From: Aquimarina megaterium XH134
GTDB lineage: Bacteria; Bacteroidota; Bacteroidia; Flavobacteriales; Flavobacteriaceae
Length of the DNA stretch: 64,000 nucleotides
Assembly: GCF_000520975.1 (NCBI RefSeq)
Contig: NZ_JACB01000001.1
Span: forward strand, 62,001-126,000
Direction: 5' to 3'
Below the pieces are notes generated by a model. The model ran no database searches and was not told where the DNA came from. It saw only the letters and a list, made by a program, of their open reading frames with translations. Shown here one piece after another: positions 33,505 through 43,107 of the stretch. The position numbers were made by a program, and so were the translations under genes. Every line of letters begins with the position of its first letter. Positions within the stretch are counted from its first letter, which is position 1.

Positions 33505-36171
33505 ATGAACCAACGCTTACTATTTGTATTCCTATTCCTTATTACCTCGGTATGTTATACTCAGGAAAAATTAATAATTGCATATACCGATACTCCTTTA
33601 AAACAAGTATTGATCGATGTAGAATCAAAAATGCCTATACTTTTTTCGTATGCACAAGAAGTTATAACTGATAAAACGATTACAATACCTCAACAAGAAA
33701 TCACAATTGATGACTTATTATCTCGATTAGCCGTACAAACGGGACTTGTTTTTGAAAAAGTATCATCGCAACAAGTTATTATTACACAAAAAAGAATAAT
33801 TTGCGGTTATGTCGTTGATGCTACTACTAAGGAAGTACTTCCTTTTGCTACGGTAACCATTACACCCGATCGTGCTACTATAACCGATGATAATGGGTAT
33901 TTCAGTTTTGAAGACATTAATCAGAATACAGAAAGCGTTCAAATAAGTTTTATTGGGTATAGCGAAAAAAATATCACGCTTACGGTTGGAAATCCCTGTA
34001 CAACAATTGATCTTGATCCTCAATCCTCTATGCTTGATGAAGTCGTTGTATTAGGGTACGTTACTTCAGGAATTGACAGAAACAAGGATAGTTCGGTAAG
34101 TGTAGACACAGAAAAATTAGATATTTTACCCGGGTTGGTCAGTCCTGATATAGCACAGAGTATCCAATTAATCCCAGGTATTTCGACCTTAGATGAATCT
34201 GCAACGGGTATTCAGATTCGTGGAGGATCACCCGATCAAAATCTGGTGTTATATGATGATATCAAATTATACAATACAGGGTATTTTTATGGTATGTTCT
34301 CTTTGTTTAACCCTTTTGCTACAAAAAAAGCAACCATTTTCAGGTCTGGTACAAGCGCTAGTTATGGTGATCGTATTTCTGGCATTATTGATATTTCCAG
34401 CGGAGAGCTTATTCCGAAAAAAACAGAAGGTGGCTTTGAGATTGATGGTCTTTCTGTAAACGGATATGTAAAGGTTCCTTTATCAAAAAAAGCTGCTGTA
34501 TATGCCTTTGCAAGAAGATCGTATTCTGATGTTGTAGAAACTCCTACTTATAACAGTTATGAAGATAAAATATTTACAAACTTCGGGGTGGCAAGAGATA
34601 GTAATGGAAATGTATTAAATCTTGAAACCGATGACGATTATAGTCCCGAAACAAGTAATAATGATTTTTCTTTTGCAGATGTTAATACCAAACTTATTCT
34701 AAAACCTAACACTAAAAACAGTATCTCTATTAGTGGGTTGTACACTAGAAATCGTTTGGATTTTGACTTCTCGGGAGGTGAAGAATTTGTTGTAGACTCA
34801 TTAATAACACAAAACAAAGGGTTAAGCCTAAATTGGAAACATAAAACAAGCGAAAAACAACAAGAAAAAGTCACCGCATATTTTTCTGAATATAATTCTT
34901 TTTATCAAAATGATGAACTAAAAGACGAAACCGGGAATGGTGTACTAGATTTAGAAGAAATTAATATTCGCAAAAATGATATTATAGATCTGGGTGTAAA
35001 ATTGATTTCTACTTCTACACTTAAAGAAACACAGCAGCTTACCTTGGGATATGAGCTTTCGTATACCGATTTAAATGTGACTATCAGTAAAGAAAAACCT
35101 ATTGATGCCGAAATAGAAAACTCGAGACAAGATGATAGTAATCTTAAAAATGCTGTATTTGGTGAATACACCTTCAGTTTTAAAAATAAGGGATTTATAA
35201 ATACCGGACTTCGGTTTGTGCATTATAGTTCTTTGGGTGAATTTTTAATCGAACCTCGTATCAATTTCGAATACCCTTTAAGCGATCGTTTTAGAGTGAA
35301 AACGGCGATTGAAAGAAGAAATCAACCAATTTCTCAATTGGTAGAATTTAATCATACCGAACTGCGTTTAGAAAATCAATTATGGCGTTTATCAGATGAT
35401 GAACAATTTCCTTTATTAAGTAGCAATCAAGTTTCGGGAGGGATATTGTATCATTATAAAAGTTTAAATATTGATGTTGATGCGTATTACAAAGAATTAG
35501 ATGGATTAACTACATTTACCAATGGGTTTAGTAATCCTTTGGAAAACTTAGAAGAAGGAAAAAGTACAATAAAAGGCTTAGATTTTTTATTAAAATACAG
35601 ATGGCATAATTACAAAATATGGGCAGGATATACATATAATGATATTACGTTTCAGTTTCCTAATTTACAGGACACTCCATTTAAATTTCCGGGAAACAAT
35701 GATATTACACATCATTTTAGGATTTCGAATACCTTAAAGTTCAAAAAATGGCAATTCTCTCTGGGGTGGCAATTTAGAACCGGAAAACCCAGTACTTCTG
35801 TAAATAGTTACGAAATTAAAATTGATGCCGATGGCGAAAACGCAGGAGTAGTAAATTTTGGAGCTGTTAATAGTGGTAGGTTACCCGATTTTCACAGGCT
35901 AGATGCCTCTGTATTGTACGATTTTAATATTAAATCAGGTAACAAAAAACTAAAAGGACAGTTAGGATTATCATTCTTGAATATTTATAACCGGGTAAAA
36001 CCTTTAAACTTAATATACAAAGCAGAGCGAAAGCCTTTGGATGATGGCGGAATTGCTATTGAAGGTACAACAGGAGCAACACCAGAAGAACTTGAGTTAA
36101 TCTTAGAGCAGGTAATTCAACGATTTTCTTTAGGTTTTACACCAAATGCTGTATTAAGGCTATCTTTCTAA
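33505..36171 (+). CDS. TonB-dependent receptor with STN and carboxypeptidase-like domains
   Basis: An 888-residue outer-membrane receptor. Signal peptide 1-20; STN signalling domain (about 22-92; Thr-Pro-Leu-Lys-Gln-Val-Leu-Ile-Asp-Val), which touches FecR in the periplasm; carboxypeptidase-regulatory-like domain (about 95-180); plug (about 195-310; Ile-Gln-Ile-Arg-Gly-Gly-Ser-Pro-Asp-Gln-Asn-Leu-Val-Leu-Tyr-Asp); and a 22-strand-type barrel ending in Arg-Leu-Ser-Phe. It is third in the sigma/anti-sigma/receptor unit. No SusD-like partner follows, so it is probably a signalling receptor or transporter for something other than a glycan. The ligand is unknown. Confidence 0.92.
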   Translation: MNQRLLFVFLFLITSVCYTQEKLIIAYTDTPLKQVLIDVESKMPILFSYAQEVITDKTITIPQQEITIDDLLSRLAVQTGLVFEKVSSQQVIITQKRIICGYVVDATTKEVLPFATVTITPDRATITDDNGYFSFEDINQNTESVQISFIGYSEKNITLTVGNPCTTIDLDPQSSMLDEVVVLGYVTSGIDRNKDSSVSVDTEKLDILPGLVSPDIAQSIQLIPGISTLDESATGIQIRGGSPDQNLVLYDDIKLYNTGYFYGMFSLFNPFATKKATIFRSGTSASYGDRISGIIDISSGELIPKKTEGGFEIDGLSVNGYVKVPLSKKAAVYAFARRSYSDVVETPTYNSYEDKIFTNFGVARDSNGNVLNLETDDDYSPETSNNDFSFADVNTKLILKPNTKNSISISGLYTRNRLDFDFSGGEEFVVDSLITQNKGLSLNWKHKTSEKQQEKVTAYFSEYNSFYQNDELKDETGNGVLDLEEINIRKNDIIDLGVKLISTSTLKETQQLTLGYELSYTDLNVTISKEKPIDAEIENSRQDDSNLKNAVFGEYTFSFKNKGFINTGLRFVHYSSLGEFLIEPRINFEYPLSDRFRVKTAIERRNQPISQLVEFNHTELRLENQLWRLSDDEQFPLLSSNQVSGGILYHYKSLNIDVDAYYKELDGLTTFTNGFSNPLENLEEGKSTIKGLDFLLKYRWHNYKIWAGYTYNDITFQFPNLQDTPFKFPGNNDITHHFRISNTLKFKKWQFSLGWQFRTGKPSTSVNSYEIKIDADGENAGVVNFGAVNSGRLPDFHRLDASVLYDFNIKSGNKKLKGQLGLSFLNIYNRVKPLNLIYKAERKPLDDGGIAIEGTTGATPEELELILEQVIQRFSLGFTPNAVLRLSF

Positions 36172-36182
36172 GCAATTACAAG

Positions 36183-37808
36183 TTATAAAGCTTCAAGATA
36201 TTCGAGAATAGGAGCTCCTTTGGGCGCATTAATCTTTTTACGCAAACGATAGCGACTCATAATTACACTTTCTTCAGAAATGGCAAGCATATTAGCGATC
36301 TGATTTGTATCTAACCCCAGCTTTTCCATAGCTACCAGGCGTTCTTCAGATTTGGTAAGATCATACCCTTTGTCTTTTATGGCACTAAAAAAACTAGGGT
36401 GTACAGTTGTGAATTTCTTTCTAAAAATATACCAATCTTCTTTGGTCAGAATTCTGGTAGAGGTTAATTCTTCCAGGTTTTTGATTGATTGTTGCTCTCC
36501 AAACTCAGATTTTAATTCTTCCAGTTCTTTCGTTAACGCTTCCTGAGCATTACTTTTTTCTATTAATTGTTTTGTGAAATCTGCCAACTCCTGTTTGTTC
36601 TTTTCTAGTTCGGTAGTAGCCATCAACACCCTGTTTTTATAGATTCTTCTAATTAAATATCCTATAATTATCCCTCCCAAAACAGTAATGATCAACAATA
36701 TAAAATACAACTGCTTTTTTGCACTTTCAGATTCGGTTTTCAATCTCAATTCACTTTTTTCTTTGGCAAATTGTAAACTATCGGCCAGCTTTTCCTGATG
36801 AAAAGTATACCTAAGTTCTAACGCCTGTATCTTTTTGATACTTTCGATATTAAAAACAGAATCAGAATACTTTTTATAAGATCGATAATCCTCTAGAGCT
36901 TGTTTATAATCTCCAAGTTTGTTGTAGATAAAACTTCTTCTGCGATATGATTTTGCTATTCTTGATTTAGCATCTTCATCTTTGGCTATAGTTATAGCTT
37001 CATTAATATAATTCAAAGCTGTTTTGTATGCTTTTAATTGCATATAGCTTGAAGCAATATTATAATTTACACGCTGTAAAGAGAGCCTCTGATTTGTTTT
37101 GGTATCGTATGCAAGATTCTCTAGATACATATCTATAGCTTTTATATATTCCTTTTGTGTATGAAACCAGGACGCCAGATTAGAATTAACTCTATAAGTG
37201 TTTTCTTCGTCCTTTAATTTTATAAAACTAGCTTTAGCCTTTTGGTAACAATACAATGCAGAATCCATCTGTTTCGACTGCCTATACGCCACTCCCATCA
37301 TATTATAACCTATGGCTACTCCCTTTTCTTCCTGCTGTTGTTCTTTGATTATAATTGTTTTCTTAAAATACTCAATTGATTTTTTATACTCTTTCTGATC
37401 TCTATATACCATAGCCATATTGTGGTAGATATCTCCAACATTTGATGAATCTTGTATCTTTTCATAAAAAGTTCTCGACTTCAGATAGTAGTTTACCGCT
37501 TCGGGATAATTACCTTTACGTTTGTTTACAACTCCCAAAGATTTATAAACAGTAGCTAATTGTTGTGCTTCATCTTGGTTTTCTTTTTTTTGTAGTAACC
37601 TTAATGCCTGTATCAAATGCTTTTCGGCTTCACTAAAATCGTGCGCTAATTGGTACGTCCCTAATGCTATAAGAGCATCTATTTTTGTAGCATCTTTGTC
37701 AGCAAGCTCAATCTCCTGATATAATCGAATTAAGAGTGTATCCTTTTCTTGTGAAAAAGAGTATAATGATGCAATTAGCGATATAAATAAAATTAAAAAG
37801 CGGCACAT
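36183..37808 (-). CDS. Membrane-bound TPR regulator with C-terminal HTH
   Basis: A 541-residue protein: N-terminal signal or anchor (1-19); six or so TPR units (about 70-310; Ser-Leu-Gly-Val-Val-Asn-Lys-Arg-Lys-Gly-Asn-Tyr); a coiled-coil stretch; a membrane segment (about 366-386); a second coiled coil (about 395-440); and a cytoplasmic helix-turn-helix (about 455-535; Leu-Thr-Lys-Ser-Glu-Glu-Arg-Leu-Val-Ala and Thr-Asn-Gln-Ile-Ala-Asn-Met-Leu-Ala-Ile-Ser). This is a Bacteroidetes-specific class of one-component transmembrane regulators. It ends 11 bases from the convergent receptor gene. It may regulate the nearby surface proteins, but no target is proven. Confidence 0.85.
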   Translation of the reverse strand: MCRFLILFISLIASLYSFSQEKDTLLIRLYQEIELADKDATKIDALIALGTYQLAHDFSEAEKHLIQALRLLQKKENQDEAQQLATVYKSLGVVNKRKGNYPEAVNYYLKSRTFYEKIQDSSNVGDIYHNMAMVYRDQKEYKKSIEYFKKTIIIKEQQQEEKGVAIGYNMMGVAYRQSKQMDSALYCYQKAKASFIKLKDEENTYRVNSNLASWFHTQKEYIKAIDMYLENLAYDTKTNQRLSLQRVNYNIASSYMQLKAYKTALNYINEAITIAKDEDAKSRIAKSYRRRSFIYNKLGDYKQALEDYRSYKKYSDSVFNIESIKKIQALELRYTFHQEKLADSLQFAKEKSELRLKTESESAKKQLYFILLIITVLGGIIIGYLIRRIYKNRVLMATTELEKNKQELADFTKQLIEKSNAQEALTKELEELKSEFGEQQSIKNLEELTSTRILTKEDWYIFRKKFTTVHPSFFSAIKDKGYDLTKSEERLVAMEKLGLDTNQIANMLAISEESVIMSRYRLRKKINAPKGAPILEYLEAL

Positions 37809-37979
37809 ATCATGATAAAAGTATCGAATAAATTAAGATTACATCATGCTTTGATCAAAAAAACAATATCATTTTTCAAAAGAAGTGTAGAAATACTATT
37901 TTCTTATATGCTTACTACAGAAATTCTTTTCATCAGATTATTTAACTAATTTTGAAACCAATTCATTTCACACATAAGA

Positions 37980-39443
37980 ATGACAAAATTACGGCCTATT
38001 ATGTTTGTAGGAACAGGATCAGATGTTGGCAAAAGCATTCTAGTCACTGGTATTTGTAGACTATTGAAACAGAAAGGATATACTCCTGCTCCATTTAAAG
38101 CACAAAATATGTCTCTTAATAGTTTTGTAACCCCCGATGGATTAGAAATTGGGAGAGCACAAGCTGTACAAGCCGAAGCATGCAAAATTGATTGCGCTAC
38201 AGATATGAATCCTATTTTATTAAAACCTTCCGGAGCTAATAAATCCCAGATCGTTTTACATGGAAAACCTATTGGCGACCAAACCATCAAAGAGTACTTT
38301 TTAGGAAATAATAAGCAGCAACTTTTTGAAGAAGCTAAAACTGCATTTTTTCGACTTCAGGAAAAATATAATCCTGTCGTTTTAGAAGGAGCAGGAAGCA
38401 TCAGCGAGCTTAACCTAAAGCACCGAGATATTGTAAACATGCGTATGGCACAAGCAGCTGGTGCAGATGTATATCTTATTGCCGATATTGATAAAGGAGG
38501 TGTTTTTGCAAGTGTATATGGTTCAATAGCACTTCTCGAACCCTGGGAGAAGAAACTTTTGAAAGGGGTAATTATAAATAAATTTAGAGGAGATATTTCT
38601 TTATTTGAAGATGGAAAAAAGATGTTAGAAAAACTAACCGGAATTCCCGTTTTAGGGATTGTACCTTATGCCGGTGACATCTATATTGAAGAAGAAGACT
38701 CTGTAGCCTTACAGAAAAAAGAGAAAACCATAGTGAGCGGATTAGTGAATATCGCTGTAGTTCTACTACCTTATATTTCTAATTATACCGATTTTAATGT
38801 ATTAGAAAAGGATGCAAGAACACATCTCTTTTATTCTAATGATCCCAAAAGTATATCTGAAGCCGATATTATTATACTTCCGGGGAGTAAAAACACTATC
38901 CAGGATCTTATATTTCTTAGAGAAAAAGGCATTGCTAAGGTGATATTAGACGCTCACAAATCACAAAAAACCATTATTGGTATTTGCGGTGGATATCAGA
39001 TGTTAGGAAAAATGATAGAAGATCCTCTGGGAGTCGAAAGTGATATTAAAGCGCTTCCCGGATTAGGTATTTTACCTATAACCACGCAGTTGACTTCAGA
39101 AAAGACAACTATACAATGTAATTTTAAGTTTAAAGAGTATCCTGAAACCATTTCGGGATACGAAATCCATATGGGGGAAACTACGGTTGAAAATCATCAA
39201 CCTCTAAATTATATCGATGGTCAACCTGAAGGATATATACTCGAAAATTGCTGGGGAACCTATATTCATGGAATTTTGGATCACTCTACTGTAATTGAAG
39301 ATGTGTTACAAAATTTTACCAATACCAAAACATCTTTTGATTATAAAGCCTATAAAGAAGAAAATTATGATAAGTTAGCTGCTTTATTAGAAAAAAGCAT
39401 TGATATCGATTCTATTATTTCTGAAATGCACATTATATCATGA
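37980..39443 (+). CDS. cobQ: Cobyric acid synthase
   Basis: A 487-residue glutamine-dependent amidotransferase that amidates side chains b, d, e and g of adenosylcobyrinate diamide in cobalamin synthesis. The N-terminal ATP-binding synthetase domain (Gly-Thr-Gly-Ser-Asp-Val-Gly-Lys-Ser at about 11-19; Leu-Glu-Gly-Ala-Gly-Ser near 138) is followed by a class-I glutaminase domain with the nucleophile cysteine in Gly-Ile-Cys-Gly-Gly-Tyr-Gln-Met-Leu-Gly (about 336) and a late His in Tyr-Ile-His-Gly-Ile. The start overlaps no neighbour. Its stop overlaps the next start by four bases, so the cluster is one operon. Confidence 0.96.
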   Translation: MTKLRPIMFVGTGSDVGKSILVTGICRLLKQKGYTPAPFKAQNMSLNSFVTPDGLEIGRAQAVQAEACKIDCATDMNPILLKPSGANKSQIVLHGKPIGDQTIKEYFLGNNKQQLFEEAKTAFFRLQEKYNPVVLEGAGSISELNLKHRDIVNMRMAQAAGADVYLIADIDKGGVFASVYGSIALLEPWEKKLLKGVIINKFRGDISLFEDGKKMLEKLTGIPVLGIVPYAGDIYIEEEDSVALQKKEKTIVSGLVNIAVVLLPYISNYTDFNVLEKDARTHLFYSNDPKSISEADIIILPGSKNTIQDLIFLREKGIAKVILDAHKSQKTIIGICGGYQMLGKMIEDPLGVESDIKALPGLGILPITTQLTSEKTTIQCNFKFKEYPETISGYEIHMGETTVENHQPLNYIDGQPEGYILENCWGTYIHGILDHSTVIEDVLQNFTNTKTSFDYKAYKEENYDKLAALLEKSIDIDSIISEMHIIS

Positions 39444-40462
39444 TATACGGACACGGTGATGACGGCTATCGTTACGCAATACCATTTAAAGCAAATTTTA
39501 GTTCTAATATTTGGCATGAAGGAACTTCAGAGCTGTTACTTTCATATCTTAGAGAGCAGCTACCTCTTATTGCGAATTACCCAACGCCGAGTGCAGATAT
39601 ATTAACACAACAAGTAGCAAATCATCATGGATTAAATTCATCACAGGTAATAATAACTAACGGAGCTACAGAAGCTTTTTATAATATAACTCCTCTTTTT
39701 TCTGGTAAAAAAGCAGCCATAGGCATTCCTACCTTTTCTGAGTATGAAGATGCTTGTTTAAGGAGTAGCATGAAAATTAAGTACTTTGATCGTTCTGAAG
39801 TACTACATACTTCTTTTGAAGAGGATCTCGTATTTCTTTGTAACCCTAACAATCCCAATGGGTATAGCAATACGGTTTTAGAAATAGAGAAATTAGTATC
39901 CGATTTCCCCGATACTACATTTGTTGTCGATGAAGCGTATATTGAGTTTACTCATAAGATCAAATCTTGTGTTGAGCTTCTCGAAAAATTCACCAATCTC
40001 ATCATCGTAAAATCGTTAACCAAATTATTCTCGATACCAGGATTACGGTTAGGATACATGTTGTGTAGTACAGTAATAGGAGAAAAACTGCAGCCTACTA
40101 AAATACCATGGAATGTCAATACCATGGCAATCGAGGCTGGAAAACACATATTTAAAAACTTTAAGGCTTTATATCCAGATATGGCAACACTTCTAGGATA
40201 TAGTAGCCAATTACAACAACAAATTGATACATTAGATGGATTTACTGTTACCCCATCAAATACTAATTATTTTGTAGTAAAACTAGAAACACCCAGTGCC
40301 CCTATTCTCAAAGATTATTTAGCACACACTCATCAATTATTGATAAGAGATGCATCAAACTTTAGAGGTTTAGATAGTCATTACATTCGTATTGCCAGTC
40401 AGAGTCCCGAAAAAAATGAGCTATTAATTAATGCTTTACAGCAATGGAGCATGCTACAGTAA
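39440..40462 (+). CDS. Threonine-phosphate decarboxylase-like PLP enzyme
   Basis: A 340-residue fold-type I PLP enzyme of the HisC/CobD class. It has Asn-Gly-Ala-Thr-Glu-Ala (PLP phosphate), Asn-Pro-Asn-Asn-Pro-Asn-Gly, Val-Asp-Glu-Ala-Tyr-Ile-Glu-Phe, and the Schiff-base lysine in Ser-Leu-Thr-Lys-Leu-Phe-Ser-Ile-Pro-Gly-Leu-Arg-Leu-Gly. Location between cobQ and cbiB makes L-threonine-O-3-phosphate decarboxylase (aminopropanol phosphate for the cobalamin nucleotide loop) the likely role rather than histidinol-phosphate transamination. It overlaps cobQ by four bases and cbiB by 19. Confidence 0.88.
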   Translation: MIYGHGDDGYRYAIPFKANFSSNIWHEGTSELLLSYLREQLPLIANYPTPSADILTQQVANHHGLNSSQVIITNGATEAFYNITPLFSGKKAAIGIPTFSEYEDACLRSSMKIKYFDRSEVLHTSFEEDLVFLCNPNNPNGYSNTVLEIEKLVSDFPDTTFVVDEAYIEFTHKIKSCVELLEKFTNLIIVKSLTKLFSIPGLRLGYMLCSTVIGEKLQPTKIPWNVNTMAIEAGKHIFKNFKALYPDMATLLGYSSQLQQQIDTLDGFTVTPSNTNYFVVKLETPSAPILKDYLAHTHQLLIRDASNFRGLDSHYIRIASQSPEKNELLINALQQWSMLQ

Positions 40463-41388
40463 TCATTCCCTTGGTAATTGGGTATATTCTTGATTTGATA
40501 TTGGGAGATCCCCGATGGCTTCCTCATCCTATACGATTATTCGGTAATAGTATTGCTTTTGGTGAAAAAAAACTAAACACAAACCCCTTTGCTTTTATAA
40601 AGGGAATGGCACTCACCATTGGATTACTCATAGGTACAATTGCATTCTTTTATTATACTCAAAAACTCATTTCCTCATATACAATTGCCTATTATACATT
40701 TACCTCTATATTCGTGTTCTACGCCTTAGCAAATAAAAGTTTGATAGATGAAGGCAAAGCCGTTTTTACAGCCTTACAAGAAGGAATAGCACAAGGTAGA
40801 AAACGACTGTCATGGATTGTGGGTCGAGAAACGGATCAATTAAATCCACAACAAATAAAAACGGCAGTATTCGAAACATTATCAGAGAACCTTAGTGATG
40901 GAGTCATTGCTCCTCTTTTCTACTATGCATTATTTGGTGTGGCCGGTGCTATGGGATATAAAATGATTAATACCCTTGATTCTATGATTGGTTATAAAAA
41001 TGAGAGGTATATACATTTTGGCAAGTTTGCTGCAAAACTAGACGATGTGGTTAACTATATCCCGGCTAGACTTACGGCATTTCTAATGTTACTGGTTACT
41101 GGTAAACTTCATAAAATTCCTTTTGTAGTACAATATGGTAAACAACACTCTAGCCCTAATGCCGGATATCCCGAAGCTGCGCTGGCTGCGATTCTGGATT
41201 GCAAATTTGGCGGACCTAATTATTATCACGGAAAATTAGTTGATAAACCGTTTATAGGAACGAATGATCGAATCCTGAAAGACCAGGAAATAAAAACAGT
41301 AGCAAGGATCAATCAAAAAGTAACCTTTACATTTGTTCTTTTAATTTGTATGGTTTACTATTTTCTTTATTACATAGCAAGACAATAA
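40444..41388 (+). CDS. cbiB: Adenosylcobinamide-phosphate synthase
   Basis: A 314-residue membrane enzyme that attaches aminopropanol (phosphate) to cobyric acid. The family start is clear: Leu-Asp-Leu-Ile-Leu-Gly-Asp-Pro-Arg-Trp-Leu-Pro-His-Pro. It also has Ser-Trp-Ile-Val-Gly-Arg-(Glu)-Thr, Glu-Asn-Leu-Ser-Asp-Gly-Val-Ile-Ala-Pro-Leu-Phe, Asn-Thr-Leu-Asp-Ser-Met-Ile-Gly-Tyr and Ser-Pro-Asn-Ala-Gly-Tyr-Pro-Glu-Ala. Four to five membrane segments, the last at the C-terminus. It overlaps the preceding PLP enzyme gene by 19 bases. Confidence 0.95.
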   Translation: MEHATVIIPLVIGYILDLILGDPRWLPHPIRLFGNSIAFGEKKLNTNPFAFIKGMALTIGLLIGTIAFFYYTQKLISSYTIAYYTFTSIFVFYALANKSLIDEGKAVFTALQEGIAQGRKRLSWIVGRETDQLNPQQIKTAVFETLSENLSDGVIAPLFYYALFGVAGAMGYKMINTLDSMIGYKNERYIHFGKFAAKLDDVVNYIPARLTAFLMLLVTGKLHKIPFVVQYGKQHSSPNAGYPEAALAAILDCKFGGPNYYHGKLVDKPFIGTNDRILKDQEIKTVARINQKVTFTFVLLICMVYYFLYYIARQ

Positions 41389-41460
41389 TTTTTCGATTTA
41401 TTAGAAAAAGATCTAAAATCTAATAGTGAAACGGTCTAAATTCTAACATCTAAAAAAAAT

Positions 41461-41985
41461 ATGCCCAAAAGATATATCATTACCGGAGCACCGGGAACCG
41501 GAAAAACAAGTTTAATCCAGGCTTTACAAGCTAATGGATATCAATGTTTTCCTGAAATTTCGAGAAAAATAATACTTGAACAACAACAGATAAAAAGTAA
41601 TAAAACTCCGTGGGGAGACCTTCCTTGCTTTGCAAGCCTCGTCTATCAACAAACGATTAAAGAGCTACAGCTTCCTATTAAAAAAAATACATTTGTAGAT
41701 CGAGGATTACCTGATATTATTGCCTATCTAAAAGCAAAATCTCATCCTATTCCAGAATATCTGCTGGGCTTTCCGTTCAAAACACATTATGCATCTACTG
41801 TATTTTTAATGCCTCTATGGGAAGAAATTTATATCAACGATCCCCAACGTCCTCAATCTTATCAGGAAGCATTACAAATTCATCAATGTCTTATACAAGT
41901 CTATCAAAGCCTTAACTTTACAATAGAGATAGTGCCTAAAACAACTTTAACAAAACGTGTAGATTTTATCCAATCGTTTATTTAA
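41461..41985 (+). CDS. P-loop ATPase (AAA_28-like) in the cobalamin cluster
   Basis: A 174-residue P-loop protein with Walker A Gly-Ala-Pro-Gly-Thr-Gly-Lys-Thr-Ser at residues 8-16 and an acidic Asp-Arg-Gly-Leu-Pro-Asp segment near 79-84 that resembles nucleoside/deoxynucleoside-kinase-like proteins and AAA_28 ATPases. There is no C-terminal extension. It begins 72 bases after cbiB on the same strand and ends just before the cobalamin riboswitch. Similar small ATPases recur in Bacteroidetes cobalamin clusters, but a biochemical role is not established; a CobU-like kinase function would need the CobU guanylylation motifs, which I do not see. Confidence 0.8.
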   Translation: MPKRYIITGAPGTGKTSLIQALQANGYQCFPEISRKIILEQQQIKSNKTPWGDLPCFASLVYQQTIKELQLPIKKNTFVDRGLPDIIAYLKAKSHPIPEYLLGFPFKTHYASTVFLMPLWEEIYINDPQRPQSYQEALQIHQCLIQVYQSLNFTIEIVPKTTLTKRVDFIQSFI

Positions 41986-42010
41986 ACAAAAAAAGTATCT
42001 TCGCTGCTGA

Positions 42011-42170
42011 TTTACGGTTCTTTTGGAAACAAAAGATGAAAAGGGAATTTGGTGAAAATCCAAAACTGTTCCCGCAACTGTAATACACATATAAAATTAT
42101 GATCCGTATGCCACTGTAGTACAACTATGGGAAGGCGATCATAATTGTGTAAAGTCAGGAGACCTGCCAT
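42011..42170 (+). ncRNA. Cobalamin riboswitch
   Basis: Conserved blocks of the AdoCbl aptamer are visible in order: GGGAATTTGGTG with AAAATCC (42043-42062), TTCCCGCAACTGTAA (the B12 box, CCCGC at 42071), GCCACTG (42110-42116), TGGGAAGGCGATC (42128-42140) and GTCAGGAGACCTGCC (42155-42169). It lies 116 bases upstream of the [2Fe-2S] protein gene and should lower expression of that operon when cobalamin is plentiful. No strong intrinsic terminator follows (a short AACTC/GAGTT hairpin at about 42189-42207 is the only candidate), so translational control is more likely. Confidence 0.93.
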
Positions 42171-42285
42171 AAATCAAAATATAATATTAACTCTCGGGTA
42201 AAGAGTTGGTCCTGAATAGCTTTATGAGTATACCTAAAGCAATTCTATTTTTGACTTCTCTTCCTGTTTTTAATTTCTTTTAATT

Positions 42286-43107
42286 ATGGGAAAAAATATA
42301 AGTAAAGTAAACACCACCTTTCAATTTTGTGATGGAGGGTCCTGCCGAAAAGCAAATAGTGAAATCGCAATACGAGAAGCCAGAGCATATTTGCGTAATA
42401 ACGGGCTTTGGGATACTACACATACGATAAAAACAAGATGCAATGGTCGTTGTGAAGATGCACCGACCTGGATTGTACAACCTGGAAACTATTGGTATAA
42501 AAACCTGACTCCCGATAAAGCCGTTTCAATTCTGAAATCCCATTTAGAAGAAGATCAACCCGTCGAAGAGTATTTACTATATAAAGAAGGATGGCCAGAA
42601 TTAGCCACAGAGAATGAGAAAACTATAGCACCAATTGTTTTTAAAGATAAAATAGATCCAGAACTCGGAGAAGCGTTAGTAGCGCGGTCTTTTGCTTCAG
42701 ATCAACATCTCTATCCTCTATTTAAATACTTATTTCAAGAACCAAAACGTATTGTGGTTCAACAATACGACACAGCTACCGTTGAAATAAAATTACCTCA
42801 CCATGTCGATTATACTGATGATTATGAGGTAAAAATTACGGGAGAAGAGCTTCAGTTACAATTAACGATTGCCGGAATCCCGAAAGACATTTCAGAAGAG
42901 ATTGCCGATCGTAAAGTAAGTGTTGCAGAAGTGATCTGGCTTAAAAAATCTACTATCTTTACCAAGGCAATACGTCTAAAAAATAAAAAAGGAAAACACC
43001 TGGTCACATTTTGGATAAAAGAAGAGGATACAACCACCTGGGAACATATCCTTACGGTTTATCTGGGAATGTCACCAAACCATATTAGAATCAGTGAAGA
43101 AGTCTAA
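42286..43107 (+). CDS. Thioredoxin-like [2Fe-2S] ferredoxin domain protein
   Basis: A 273-residue protein. The N-terminal 100 residues are a thioredoxin-like [2Fe-2S] ferredoxin with the four expected cysteines, Cys15 and Cys20 (Phe-Cys-Asp-Gly-Gly-Ser-Cys) and Cys52 and Cys56 (Arg-Cys-Asn-Gly-Arg-Cys). The C-terminal 170 residues are not recognised, though they contain a beta-rich segment (Glu-Val-Lys-Ile-Thr-Gly). It is the first gene after the cobalamin riboswitch, so it is B12-repressed and probably supplies electrons for a step of corrin synthesis, such as cobalt reduction (inference). Confidence 0.85.
   Translation: MGKNISKVNTTFQFCDGGSCRKANSEIAIREARAYLRNNGLWDTTHTIKTRCNGRCEDAPTWIVQPGNYWYKNLTPDKAVSILKSHLEEDQPVEEYLLYKEGWPELATENEKTIAPIVFKDKIDPELGEALVARSFASDQHLYPLFKYLFQEPKRIVVQQYDTATVEIKLPHHVDYTDDYEVKITGEELQLQLTIAGIPKDISEEIADRKVSVAEVIWLKKSTIFTKAIRLKNKKGKHLVTFWIKEEDTTTWEHILTVYLGMSPNHIRISEEV

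Noticed and set aside
33505..36171. SusC-type glycan transporter of a polysaccharide locus
   Set aside because: No SusD gene and no glycoside hydrolase nearby; the STN domain and FecI/FecR partners point to signalling.
36183..37808. TPR/HTH protein as a histidine kinase
   Set aside because: No HisKA or ATPase motifs; the C-terminus is a DNA-binding helix-turn-helix.
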